Positions 1 to 8,859 of a stretch of DNA of 64,000 nucleotides are shown in pieces; the first letter of the stretch is position 1, and the number at the start of each line of letters is the position of its first letter. The translations under genes and the position numbers were made by a program. The stretch lies in the NCBI RefSeq assembly GCF_022227845.1, contig NZ_JAJNQN010000015.1:31801-95800 (forward strand), read 5' to 3'. The notes beneath the pieces were generated by a model. That model was given only the letters and a program-made list of their open reading frames with translations. It was not told where the DNA came from and did not search any database. This DNA is from Ectothiorhodospira lacustris (GTDB lineage: Bacteria; Pseudomonadota; Gammaproteobacteria; Ectothiorhodospirales; Ectothiorhodospiraceae).

Positions 1-2
1 TG

Positions 3-1751
3 CTGGGCGTGGTGCGTTACACGAGTGGTGAATACGAAGCGGCGCGAGATTTTCTGGAAGTACTACTTGCTCAAGCGCCTGATGATGTGGAAATTTTGAG
101 CCTTTTGGGCCAGATAGCGCTTAAGGGCGAAGATCCTGAAAAAGCCGCGCAGTACTTTTCCCGTGCACTGGCGATCCGACCCGGATCCCATGAACTTCAG
201 CGCATGCTGATGATTTCCAGGTTTGGGTCGACTGGTTTTCTTGATGACGAACTACCGACCCAGACTACAACAGGTGAAGAGCGGACATATTCTCACCAGT
301 TCACGAGGGCGCTTCACTCATTTAACTCAAATGATTTCGAGGGGGCACTGCTGGCCGCGCAACAGCTTCACGAGAGATATCCCGATAGGGTTGACCCGGT
401 CAATCTCATAGCAGCAGTTCATTTTGCACTTGGTGACTGGGATGCCGGAAAACTGCATTTGAGAAAGGTGCTTGAGTACAGACCGAATGACTTCAATACG
501 TTGATGAATCTGGCTAGAGTTGAACTCTCTTCCGGTAATCTTGAGCAGGCTAGGGTTTTGCTCTCGGATCTGGGGGTACGTCATCCGGGTGATGAAAATC
601 TGACCCTTTTGAGATACCGATTAGAGGAAGAGGCGGGCGGCACCAATGCTATTTTGGTGCTGGAGGATGCGCTGAAAAGTAATCCTCAGGCTGGGATGGT
701 GAGATCACGACTTGCAAATCACCATCTGGAAGCTGGAAATCTTAGGGAGGCACTGGCGCTCACCGATGATGTCGATCGAAGCGCGCTGGTAAATTACCCG
801 GTGCTGCTCGAAATACAAGGGAAAGCAGAAATGCAGCTGGGAAATATTGATGAGGCAATCCAGAGCTTCGGTGAATGGGTTGCAATTGCGCCCAGCTCGC
901 CAGAGGCGAGATTATTTTATGCGGATAGCCTGGCAAGATCGGGTCGCCTAGATGAGTCTCAGGCGATCATAGCAGAAGCACTTGAATTGGCCCCGCTTCA
1001 TCTGGGAATTCGTATTGCACATATCAAGATGCTTGCGGCCTCAGGAGAGGCAGCGCGTGCTGAAGCTGAACTTACCGCACTTCGTACGGATTTCGGTGAT
1101 CACCCTGAGATAATGGGTGTCGAGGGTTGGTATGCCTTAGTTGTGAGGGATTTAAGCCGGGCTGAAACAGCCCTCCGGTCGGCCTTGAAGCAAAGCCCTA
1201 ATGCTGAATTGGTAATGCTCTTGAGTAATGCGCTCTGGCTGAAAAATGATTATACGGATGCCATCTTTGTGATGCAGGAATGGGTGGACTCAAACCCCGC
1301 TGATATTGGCTTACTTATGCAGTTGGCAGGTGCATATGTGGCACTAGATAATGAGACTCAGGCGATCTCTGTGTATCAGCGTGTCTTGGTGCTGCAACCT
1401 AACGCGGTCCCGGTCTTGAACAACTTGGCGTGGCTGAACAAGGCTAGGGATCTGGGGCAGGCCAAGCATTATGCCGAAAGAGCAATCTCTCTCGCCCCTG
1501 ATGATCCCTTCGTTTTAAGTACTGTGGGCATGATTAGACTTGAGGAGGGCGATGATGAAGCTTCTTATCGATACTTGCGTGAGGCTGTTGAACGTGCGCC
1601 CGATAATCTTGAAATTCGCCTGAATTTGAGCAAGGTACTTGTTGCAAGAAAATCATTTGACCAAGCGCGTGATTCCTTAGGCTCGATCATCGAGGAAGGG
1701 CAGGGAGGGGCGGTTGTTGAAGAGGCTAAGGCGTTGCTTGAGGCGTTGTAG
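3..1751 (+). CDS. TPR-repeat protein, PrsT-like, 5' end outside window
   Basis: The reading frame is open to the left window edge, so the N-terminus is missing; the first in-window start codon is a GTG at base 9. The visible 580 residues are almost entirely tetratricopeptide repeats, with recurring A-x-x-x-L/Y, G-x-x-x-x-A and A-P-x-x-P signatures through the whole length. TPR arrays of this kind are protein-interaction scaffolds. Two PEP-CTERM proteins and exopolysaccharide-type genes follow, and PEP-CTERM/XrtA clusters encode a long TPR lipoprotein, PrsT. That assignment is inference from family and context, because the expected signal peptide and lipobox would lie outside the window. Codon use is more AT-rich than in genes after 11 kb. 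Confidence 0.75.
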   Translation: MGVVRYTSGEYEAARDFLEVLLAQAPDDVEILSLLGQIALKGEDPEKAAQYFSRALAIRPGSHELQRMLMISRFGSTGFLDDELPTQTTTGEERTYSHQFTRALHSFNSNDFEGALLAAQQLHERYPDRVDPVNLIAAVHFALGDWDAGKLHLRKVLEYRPNDFNTLMNLARVELSSGNLEQARVLLSDLGVRHPGDENLTLLRYRLEEEAGGTNAILVLEDALKSNPQAGMVRSRLANHHLEAGNLREALALTDDVDRSALVNYPVLLEIQGKAEMQLGNIDEAIQSFGEWVAIAPSSPEARLFYADSLARSGRLDESQAIIAEALELAPLHLGIRIAHIKMLAASGEAARAEAELTALRTDFGDHPEIMGVEGWYALVVRDLSRAETALRSALKQSPNAELVMLLSNALWLKNDYTDAIFVMQEWVDSNPADIGLLMQLAGAYVALDNETQAISVYQRVLVLQPNAVPVLNNLAWLNKARDLGQAKHYAERAISLAPDDPFVLSTVGMIRLEEGDDEASYRYLREAVERAPDNLEIRLNLSKVLVARKSFDQARDSLGSIIEEGQGGAVVEEAKALLEAL

Positions 1752-1826
1752 TCGTGTGTGTTCTTATGTTTCAATGTAATCTCGGTATCACAAGTGATGC
1801 TTGTGGTCTACACTTTTTAAAATGGC

Positions 1827-3041
1827 CTAAAAATCCAGTTTTTCTATGGTATCAGCTGCTAGTGAAGGGGCGTCCCATTCTTGAATATGCTTTGAAAATT
1901 TCAGCGCGGAATTGCGTTGTTCGTTTGATTCCAAGGTATCTGAAATGGCCTGCAAGAGAATCTCTGGGCCGGATTTCTTCACTTGCTTGAGAGTAAGGTT
2001 TTGACCTAAGCCTAATTGATGGACTCGCTTGCCTCCATAGTTTTGCTCTGCATGGGTGGATACAACAACACATGGGAGTCCATGTGAGAGCGCTTGATAA
2101 AGCGTCCCGTTTCCTCCATGGCAGCAGACGAGATTGCAGTACGGAAGGAGCTTTTCTGTGTTCACATATTTCTCCAGATAAACTCCTCCCGGTAATGCAT
2201 GTCTTTCATCCAGATCTGCGCCGCCCCCGGCAATGATGAATTGAATGCCGTCCCGGGTTAATGTTTCTAGTTTGTTGACAAGATCAATCAGTCCTTCGCT
2301 GCCAAGGCTCAAATAGACTACCGGTCGCTCAGGGTCCATCTGCTCGAGGCATGTGGGCGCGGGAAGCGTGTTTCTCCATGTGAGCGGCCCTATGAAATGG
2401 TAGTCTGCCGGTAATTTTTTTGCGGGATTGAATTGCGGAATGTCTGCCAGCAATGAAAGATGGCTGCCAGCCTCGTGTTCATATGCAAAAAGCGTGGATA
2501 AACCATAACGTTTTCGAATACGGTTCAGGCCTCCCATGACAATGCGGTCATATATGATTTTTTCGATGATGTTTTCCACTGCATCTGCCGTTTCCCAGAG
2601 AATCGAATTCTCCCTTCCGCTCCACTGCCTGTAACTAAAAAAAGGAATGCTCCTATAATTGCTCATGTGCGTGTTCAATATTGCTATGGAAGGAATGCCT
2701 GCTTTTTCAGCTGAAGTTCGTGCAGTAGGTCTGTTATCGATCAGCACCAGTTCAGGCTTGTACGCATGATATAGTGACCGTTCTGCATTCATGAAGCCTT
2801 CCAGTTCTTTTTCCTTGTAAAGCTCCCAAAGCCTCTGTGTGCGTACGGCTTGTACAATCCGCTCAGCGGAAATATAGGGGAGTTCTTTGAACTCGAATCC
2901 ATCTCTTTCGACCAGTTGCAGATATTTGCCCTGTCCGGCGAAGAGGATTTCATGTCCGCGTTTCTGAAGAATCTTTGCAACCTCCAGTAGCCTGGAAACA
3001 TGGGCAAGGGCATGGGCATTGGGCAGGGCCAGTATTTTCAT
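1827..3041 (-). CDS. GT1-type (UDP-glycosyl)transferase
   Basis: A 404-residue GT-B-fold glycosyltransferase. The N-terminal half has the A-L-P-x-x-x-H-A-x-x-x-x-R-L-L-E-V-A-K pattern of UDP-glucuronosyl/glucosyltransferases. The C-terminal nucleotide-sugar site shows C-C-H-G-G-N-G-T near residue 310, then a G-L-P-C-V-V-V segment and a conserved E-Q-N. There is no signal peptide, so it should act in the cytoplasm, moving sugar from a nucleotide donor to a lipid or small-molecule acceptor that the sequence does not identify. It converges on the upstream TPR gene (75-bp gap) and is divergent from the acyltransferase. A role in exopolysaccharide or glycolipid synthesis is inferred from context only. 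Confidence 0.82.
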   Translation of the reverse strand: MKILALPNAHALAHVSRLLEVAKILQKRGHEILFAGQGKYLQLVERDGFEFKELPYISAERIVQAVRTQRLWELYKEKELEGFMNAERSLYHAYKPELVLIDNRPTARTSAEKAGIPSIAILNTHMSNYRSIPFFSYRQWSGRENSILWETADAVENIIEKIIYDRIVMGGLNRIRKRYGLSTLFAYEHEAGSHLSLLADIPQFNPAKKLPADYHFIGPLTWRNTLPAPTCLEQMDPERPVVYLSLGSEGLIDLVNKLETLTRDGIQFIIAGGGADLDERHALPGGVYLEKYVNTEKLLPYCNLVCCHGGNGTLYQALSHGLPCVVVSTHAEQNYGGKRVHQLGLGQNLTLKQVKKSGPEILLQAISDTLESNEQRNSALKFSKHIQEWDAPSLAADTIEKLDF

Positions 3042-3226
3042 TGGTGTACTTACTCGATGGCAAGGAAGGATTTTGATCTCAAAACTGGGCGTAGTACGCA
3101 GCCATTGCGCTACCTTGCTTTAATATGATGCGTTCGTCAACAGGATGCTTCCAGAATATGTCGGTTCGGTGGGTTTGTATGGCTGATATAAAGTGAGTGG
3201 CCTGTGTCAATGATTAAGGGTGGTTT

Positions 3227-3883
3227 ATGAGACCTATCACTATTAAACAGATTGCGGTTTTTCTCGTGCTTTTCGGGCTGGCAGTATGCCTTGGGAGTTT
3301 AACGGTGTGGATGATGCTCGGGAGTATGCCGCTGGGGGATTTTCGAGGTGTCATACTCATAATTTCTGGTGTTGTATTCATTTATCTATGGTCGTTTTTG
3401 ATCTATAGAATATTTCTTTGGCGCGTACCTCTTGGTGTTGGGAAGATCCTGCCCGGCTCTAGGGAGGAGTTCTCTGCTCAAGTTAATATTCTGTTCTATC
3501 TTGTCTTGTTTAATTCGCTTATTAGAACCCATTTCATTCCTGTGCCCGTGATGCGACTTGTATATCAGGCCCTAGGGACCCGAATGGGGAAAAATAGTTA
3601 CAGCGCGGGAGTGATTCTTGATCCCCCGCTTACCGAGATCGGTTCAGATACTATCATCGGTCATGGTGCGGTGCTCTTCAGTCATGCGATCGAAGGCGAC
3701 AGATTCGAATTAGCTTCAATTCGGCTCGGCAATAATGTGACCATCGGTGCGACCGCGGTGATTATGTCAGGTGTGAATGTCGGTGACCGTGCGATAGTGT
3801 CGGCGGGTTCCGTCGTGCTTAAGCACACTCAGATCGGGCCCGGTGAAATATGGGGTGGTGTTCCAGCTAGAAGACTCCGTTAG
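3227..3883 (+). CDS. Membrane-anchored hexapeptide-repeat acyltransferase
   Basis: The 218-residue product starts with two hydrophobic segments (about residues 8-30 and 36-60). A left-handed beta-helix acyltransferase domain of the LbH/WcaF-VatB type follows at about residues 105-218. The hexapeptide pattern is visible as I-G-x-x-x-x-I-G-H, L-G-N-N-V-T-I-G and V-G-D-R-A-I-V, and the family-typical end G-G-V-P-A-R is present. Such enzymes acetylate sugars or polysaccharide precursors. The ATG has a good ribosome site (AAGGGTGG). It lies between a glycosyltransferase and a PEP-CTERM gene, consistent with surface-polysaccharide modification; the substrate is unknown. Confidence 0.82.
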   Translation: MRPITIKQIAVFLVLFGLAVCLGSLTVWMMLGSMPLGDFRGVILIISGVVFIYLWSFLIYRIFLWRVPLGVGKILPGSREEFSAQVNILFYLVLFNSLIRTHFIPVPVMRLVYQALGTRMGKNSYSAGVILDPPLTEIGSDTIIGHGAVLFSHAIEGDRFELASIRLGNNVTIGATAVIMSGVNVGDRAIVSAGSVVLKHTQIGPGEIWGGVPARRLR

Positions 3884-3887
3884 GCGG

Positions 3888-3950
3888 ACCCTTTGTGCAT
3901 CGGGTAGCGAGGCGACGTTACCGCCGCCCCGCTACCCGACCCCTTTGTGC
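3888..3950. repeat. Hairpin flanked by short direct repeats
   Basis: A perfect 10-bp inverted repeat (TCGGGTAGCG at 3900-3909, CGCTACCCGA at 3930-3939) is bracketed by near-identical direct repeats, ACCCTTTGTGC at 3888-3898 and ACCCCTTTGTGC at 3939-3950. It starts a few bases after the acyltransferase stop. There is no T-tract, so it is a poor intrinsic terminator. The layout resembles a small insertion with a target duplication, or a protein-binding site. The rest of 3884-4207 holds only the sigma-54 promoter and the leader of the PEP-CTERM gene. Confidence 0.6.
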
Positions 3951-4086
3951 CCGGTTCGGTAAGTTCCACCCCGTGGAATGCGTGCTTGGTTGGCTGTGTC
4001 GGAAGAATTTACGAATTCAGTTGCCCAATCAAGGCATGGCGGTGGTTTTTTTCTTTATATTTCTGATTTTTATAAATTTTTTATTT

Positions 4087-4103
4087 CTGGCTCGGAATGT
4101 GCT
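4087..4103 (+). promoter_or_regulatory. Sigma-54 (RpoN) promoter of PEP-CTERM gene
   Basis: CTGGCTCGGAATGTGCT matches the -24/-12 consensus YTGGCACGRNNNTTGCW except at two positions. The invariant GG (4089-4090) and GC (4101-4102) are 10 bp apart. The predicted start near 4114 leaves a leader of about 95 nt before the ATG at 4208. PEP-CTERM/XrtA systems commonly encode a sigma-54 response regulator (PrsR) and its kinase (PrsK), so RpoN control fits the family. Confidence 0.65.
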
Positions 4104-4207
4104 TCAGTTTTATCCCAAGAGTGTTTTGCTTGGAGAACCGGCTTAACCTCAATTGCTCAGATTGTTGCTGAGTGGTCTGACTCGAATCACTTGTTAGGAG
4201 ATTGACA

Positions 4208-5194
4208 ATGACTGTTAAACGATCGGCCTTGGCCACCGCAATCGCAGGGTGCTTGGTGGTGGGTGTGTCTTCCCCTGTAGCCGCTGCTGTCTATGCCGGC
4301 TCCAAGCTGGATATTTCGGATTTTCGAATTGTAATTACCGCGCCGCCCCAGGACGTCATTATTGGAGATAACTATACGTTTTCGACCAATGCTGACGCCA
4401 CTTTGAATGGCGCTACCATTGGTGATTTCAACCAGTGTGTAGGCGGTACCTGCGGCGTTGCCAATCCTGTTATCACCTCTGTGGCAAGTGTGCCTGGTGC
4501 GCAGCGCTTGGCAGGAGACTTTACTATCTTTGGGCCTGGGCTCGGCAATAGTTACTCGACCGCAGCTTCGGAAATCACTACTTCGGAGTTAACTTCTGCG
4601 GGAGCGGATCCCAGCCGTGTGCAGCAGATTTCCGAAGTGAGTGTGGTCGGGACGGGTGCGGGTGCGGCAGATACTTCTGTTGACTCCGAAACCAAGCTGG
4701 AGTTCAACTTTACCATCGGTCAAACAGCGGATTTGTTACTGAACTTTACCGCCTACTCATTCATGCGGACTTTTATTGATACCCTGGATGCGCTGAGTTT
4801 TAATGCTCAGGTGCGTCAAGCTTTTACCCTTGGTCTTGAAGGTGACGGCCTTATGGAAGGTTTGTCGTGGACCCCCACGGGCGCTAACTTTGTGGCAGGA
4901 TGTTTCCCGGGCGATGTTCCTGCCGGAGTTTCATGCACGGCCCTCGACGGTTTCAATCTTAACTCTTCCTTTGGCTTGCCTGCCGGCGTGCCGCCGCTGG
5001 ACACCGAGAGAGAGCGGACGGGTGACTTTGCCTTATCCATACTTGGACTCGGTGCTGGGAATTATACCTTGACCATTGGGGCAACCACTTTTGCCTCCGT
5101 CCGCCAGGAAGTGCCTGAGCCGGGTGTTTTGGCATTGTTTGGCCTTGGGCTTGCCTTCCTTGGTTTTGCCGCTAATCGCAGACGGTTCTCATGA
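4208..5194 (+). CDS. PEP-CTERM sorting-domain exported protein
   Basis: ATG 4208 is chosen over the in-frame TTG at 4202 because AGGAG (4196-4200) lies 7 bp before it. The 328-residue product has a signal peptide (A-L-A-T-A-I-A-G-C-L-V-V-G-V, cleavage after the V-A-A-A region). Its body is low-charge, Gly/Ala/Thr/Ser-rich and beta-like, with two Cys pairs. It ends in the full PEP-CTERM tripartite signal: V-P-E-P at about 302-305, a Gly/Leu-rich transmembrane helix, and an R-R-R cluster. Such proteins are exported, cut by exosortase and placed at the surface or in the matrix. No enzymatic domain is seen. The product is probably a floc or biofilm matrix component, activated by RpoN. Confidence 0.88.
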   Translation: MTVKRSALATAIAGCLVVGVSSPVAAAVYAGSKLDISDFRIVITAPPQDVIIGDNYTFSTNADATLNGATIGDFNQCVGGTCGVANPVITSVASVPGAQRLAGDFTIFGPGLGNSYSTAASEITTSELTSAGADPSRVQQISEVSVVGTGAGAADTSVDSETKLEFNFTIGQTADLLLNFTAYSFMRTFIDTLDALSFNAQVRQAFTLGLEGDGLMEGLSWTPTGANFVAGCFPGDVPAGVSCTALDGFNLNSSFGLPAGVPPLDTERERTGDFALSILGLGAGNYTLTIGATTFASVRQEVPEPGVLALFGLGLAFLGFAANRRRFS

Positions 5195-5225
5195 TGTAAG
5201 TCGGGTAGATGCTTGATGGAGTTTC

Positions 5226-5257
5226 AAGGGACTCAGGGATGAGTCCCTTTTTATTTT
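5226..5257 (+). terminator. Intrinsic terminator of PEP-CTERM gene
   Basis: A perfect 10-bp stem AAGGGACTCA (5226-5235) / TGAGTCCCTT (5240-5249) with a GGGA loop is followed by a T-rich run to 5257. It lies 31 bp after the stop and between convergent genes. Confidence 0.9.
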
Positions 5258-5319
5258 TAGAGGTTGGTTTATGTCTCAGGAAATATTTGAGCTTGATGGT
5301 GCGAACAAGAAGTCCGACT

Positions 5320-8300
5320 CTACGATGGATGTTTATTTGAGTTAATAAATTCATTCGTGATTCGGCGCAATGCCAACGCTCTTGCGTCGTTAGGTGCTAA
5401 GCGACTGCCATGGTCTAAATAGCGTCTGAGACGCATCATATAACCTTCATCCCAGCCTATTTTATTTTTCATGTAAAGCAAAAGTGCTTGAGCCTCACAC
5501 AAGTGGAAAGTACTTGACTCCGGTGCCAGTCGTGCCCCTCTTTCGAAAATTCGAATGGCCGATTCATAATCGCTCTTCATCATGGCATGACGGCCAGCGT
5601 TATATAGTTCACGCAGCGTGGAATCCTTCCCCACCTTCTCAAGGTCAGGATTTTTCCCAAGCTGGGAAGCTCCTGCAAGAGCGCCTTGCTTCAGTAATTG
5701 CAGAATCAGGCTTGGATTGAGGCTCCTGCCATCCTGGATGATGGGAAGGGCTGGGACTTCACTCAGGGCGTCCTCCTTTTTGGCGGGTCGCACCACGAGG
5801 CTATACATGACGGGGATGACAAAAAGAGTCAGGATGGTTGATACCATAAGTCCCCAGACGATGGCGCTGGCAAGTGGCCCCCATATGAGCGATTTTCCAC
5901 CTAAGCCGATGGCCAGCGCGAATAGACCCGCGATGGTTGTTGTAGAAGTGATGACGATGGGGATAAGGCGACGACGTGCCGCAAAGAATGCTGCATGCAT
6001 GATCGACATGCCTCGTCTTTGCCGGTCGTTGGCGGCGGAAATGAGAACGATGGCATTATTCACGGCAATGCCCGCTAGAGCGACTACGCCATATAATGTA
6101 AATACACTGAGTGGATTTTGTGTGGCCAGTAATCCCAAAAGAACTCCTGTCAGTGCCATCGGTACCACGGCGATTACAATCAAGGGTTGTATGTAGCTAC
6201 GAAACTGTGTGCCGAGGATGAGGTAGATCAGTAGTAATCCAAGCATAAAAAGCCAAGTGATCGCTTCTATGCTTTCTAGAATATCATCAAAGTCACCGGA
6301 CAGATCCAGGTCGACATTTGGGTGGCGATCAGCGTAAAGATCGCGCCAGTCATTAATTATTCTTCGGTTGACACTGGCCACGTCCATGATTTTTTCATCT
6401 ACGCTTGCTTCCACGGTAATGGTGCGGCGGAGGTTAAAGTGCCTGATATTGCCTTCCCCCCGAGTGATTTCATGGGTGACCAGCGCTCCCAGTAGGATGT
6501 TGCCTCCTTCCGGCAGGCTTACTGGGGTATGCAGAAAGCTATCTATATTTCTGAGGGCTTCGGGGGTGGCGCGCACGCGGACATTGAGTGTTTCTCCTCT
6601 ATCCCGCATGCTCGCAACTACCTCGCCATCCGTGAATAGCCTTAGGTCGCGAACCACTTGTGCCGGATTGAGTCCTGCGCGCATTATTGCGTCCGGATTC
6701 AACTGCAATGAGAGCTCCATTTGTCCTGCGAATGCGTCGTCAGTAACGTCATAAGCCGCCGGGATATCACTTAATATGTTCATAACATGGTCGGCGGCTT
6801 CACGAAGTTCCGCCATGTCATTGCCGCGTACTTTGATGCTGACAGGCTTTCCTAGTGGCGGGGCGCCCGTAACCTGTCTTTCCAGGCCGATCGACGTGGG
6901 TCCAGGTATCTCGGCGGCAGATTTACGGGCAATCTCCATGACGGCATCTATGCTGCGCCCGTTCCTCCGCTGAGGATGTAGACTAACCATGATCTGACCG
7001 ACGGAACCAGCATAGAAATCCTCTCGCATCGTGAACTGCACGCCGGCATAGCTGATGATTGAATTGAGTTCACCTGACAGGAACTTGTCGGAAATAGCCC
7101 CTTCAATTTTAAGTGTGGCTTGCAGTGTCCTCTCAATGGGCGTAGCCGAGGGCATGTTCACGTTGATATAGAATAGTCTAGCTGAATCAGTTGCAAAAAA
7201 TTCCGTACGAATCAGGCCCGTGATCACGCTTGTAAGTGCAAGGAGCAGGAGTAGCGTAACTGAAGAAAGGGCTAGTTTTGGGTGCCGCAAGGCTTGAACG
7301 AGCAGCCTTGCATACCCTGTGCGTCCCCTGCGTATGATAGTTTGCCGTAACCGGCCGCTTCGGGTCATGGCATCCGGTTTGGGGCGCGAAGTAATGATAT
7401 GGTTGGGAAGCATCCAGAACACTTCTAGGAGGCTGAGCAGCAGTGCAACAGCGACAACGATGGGGGCGACTCTCATGAAGTCGCCTAGTACTCCCGGTAC
7501 CAGCATAAGGGGTAAAAAAGCGGCGATAGTAGTCAGTACGGCAGCTATTACGGGCGCCGCAACTTCATGAAGCGCGTCAAGAGCAGCTTGCAGTGGCGGC
7601 ATCCCCGATTGAACTCGGTAATGAATCGCTTCAGCGACCACCACCGTGTCATCGACCAGCATGCCCAGTACAATCACCAGTCCGAGCAGGACGATGATAT
7701 TCAAGGTTTGACCGATCAGGCCAAGGATCAGAAATGTTCCAGCCAGGGCGAAGACAACGCTCAGGCAGGTGGCAAAGGCAATTCGGGAGCCGAGGAGTAG
7801 CCATGTTGTAAACAGAACGAACAGTAATCCGAGCGCGGCATTACGCTCCATGGTGGCGATTGCCACGCGTGTTGCCAGTGTCTGGTCGTCCAGAAGTACC
7901 ATTTCAACGCCGGTAGCCGTGCTTAACCGCTTGTTATAATCACGCAGGTAGCCGTTGATTTCCTCGAGTAACTCAATGGAGTTGACATCGTCTTTCTTAA
8001 ATATCGTCAAGATGATTGCGGGCTGATTCTGAAATCTGGCTAAATGATCCGGATCTTCCTTGCCGCGAAGGACCTCTGCCACGCTCCTTAGCGGAATTTC
8101 ACCATGGCGGGATATCAAGGGGAGATTGGCCAGGTATTCAGGGTCATTATCCGTCCCTCGAAGCCTGACAAGCCATTCCTGTTCGCCAAGACCAATGCGC
8201 CCGGCGGCGAGGTCGCGAAAATAGGCTTGGACGGTGTCGGCGATATCCGACGGTGTCAGCCCAAGGCCCATCATTGCGGAGGGTTCAAAGAGAACCTGAA

Positions 8301-8847
8301 GCTCCGGTTCCTGCAGGCCGATGGTATCAATACGGTCAATACCTGCGTGTCGTTCAAGGTCCTGCTGGATCAGCTGCGCCTGAAAGCGCAGGTTTTCGTC
8401 TTGCCCCTTGCCGACTACGGCGATCAGAGTGGTTGGAAAAGCGTTGGCGCTGGACGCTGTGGTGATGCGAGGGCGCCTTGCCTCCAGGGGCAGAATTGAT
8501 TCCACATTCTGGACTTCACGGCGAATATCTCGCACACGTTCTTCAAAGACACGATCTCTGATGTTTTCGAAGCGAACCAAGACCAAGGAGATGTCCTGTC
8601 GACTGGTGCTGGAGATGAAGCGGATGTCGGAGACTCGTTCCAGCGCACCCTCTATGACATCCGTGATCTGTTGCTCGATGTCCGAGGCGGAAGCCCCTGG
8701 CATGAACGTCTGAATGCCGACCCAGTTCAGATTGACAGTGGGATCCTGTTGGCGAGGCAGGCCAAGATAGGAGACTAGGCCGAGAAGCAGGGCAACAAGA
8801 AAAACCGCATTGGCAAGGAAGTGGTTTTCCAAAAAACTGCGAAGCAT
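5320..8847 (-). CDS. RND efflux permease with C-terminal TPR tail
   Basis: An inner-membrane RND (AcrB/HAE-like) pump subunit of 1175 residues. The N-terminus has the usual first TM helix and Q-Q-D-P-T-V-N. TM4 carries the proton-relay pair in G-M-L-V-D-D-T-V-V-V-A-E. TM10 reads G-I-A-V-N-N-A-I, so Asn replaces the Lys seen in AcrB, as in several other RND branches. TM12 ends near residue 1045, where the family normally stops. About 130 further residues follow, on the cytoplasmic side by topology, with TPR-like helices (Y-E-S-A-I-R-I-F-E-R-G-A-R-L-A-P-E). GGAG lies ahead of the ATG, and the adaptor gene is 12 bp upstream, so the two form an operon. Substrate unknown. Confidence 0.9.
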   Translation of the reverse strand: MLRSFLENHFLANAVFLVALLLGLVSYLGLPRQQDPTVNLNWVGIQTFMPGASASDIEQQITDVIEGALERVSDIRFISSTSRQDISLVLVRFENIRDRVFEERVRDIRREVQNVESILPLEARRPRITTASSANAFPTTLIAVVGKGQDENLRFQAQLIQQDLERHAGIDRIDTIGLQEPELQVLFEPSAMMGLGLTPSDIADTVQAYFRDLAAGRIGLGEQEWLVRLRGTDNDPEYLANLPLISRHGEIPLRSVAEVLRGKEDPDHLARFQNQPAIILTIFKKDDVNSIELLEEINGYLRDYNKRLSTATGVEMVLLDDQTLATRVAIATMERNAALGLLFVLFTTWLLLGSRIAFATCLSVVFALAGTFLILGLIGQTLNIIVLLGLVIVLGMLVDDTVVVAEAIHYRVQSGMPPLQAALDALHEVAAPVIAAVLTTIAAFLPLMLVPGVLGDFMRVAPIVVAVALLLSLLEVFWMLPNHIITSRPKPDAMTRSGRLRQTIIRRGRTGYARLLVQALRHPKLALSSVTLLLLLALTSVITGLIRTEFFATDSARLFYINVNMPSATPIERTLQATLKIEGAISDKFLSGELNSIISYAGVQFTMREDFYAGSVGQIMVSLHPQRRNGRSIDAVMEIARKSAAEIPGPTSIGLERQVTGAPPLGKPVSIKVRGNDMAELREAADHVMNILSDIPAAYDVTDDAFAGQMELSLQLNPDAIMRAGLNPAQVVRDLRLFTDGEVVASMRDRGETLNVRVRATPEALRNIDSFLHTPVSLPEGGNILLGALVTHEITRGEGNIRHFNLRRTITVEASVDEKIMDVASVNRRIINDWRDLYADRHPNVDLDLSGDFDDILESIEAITWLFMLGLLLIYLILGTQFRSYIQPLIVIAVVPMALTGVLLGLLATQNPLSVFTLYGVVALAGIAVNNAIVLISAANDRQRRGMSIMHAAFFAARRRLIPIVITSTTTIAGLFALAIGLGGKSLIWGPLASAIVWGLMVSTILTLFVIPVMYSLVVRPAKKEDALSEVPALPIIQDGRSLNPSLILQLLKQGALAGASQLGKNPDLEKVGKDSTLRELYNAGRHAMMKSDYESAIRIFERGARLAPESSTFHLCEAQALLLYMKNKIGWDEGYMMRLRRYLDHGSRLAPNDARALALRRITNEFINSNKHPS

Positions 8848-8859
8848 GGCGCACTCCGG

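Noticed and set aside
1770..1820. Possible bidirectional terminator between the TPR gene and glycosyltransferase
   Set aside because: CACAAG-TGATG-CTTGTG is only a 6-bp stem and the T run begins 9 bp later, so it is too weak to list as a feature.
3895..4205. Short plus-strand ORFs between the acyltransferase and the PEP-CTERM gene
   Set aside because: They cover the hairpin and the sigma-54 promoter, have no ribosome sites, and show no recognisable protein features.
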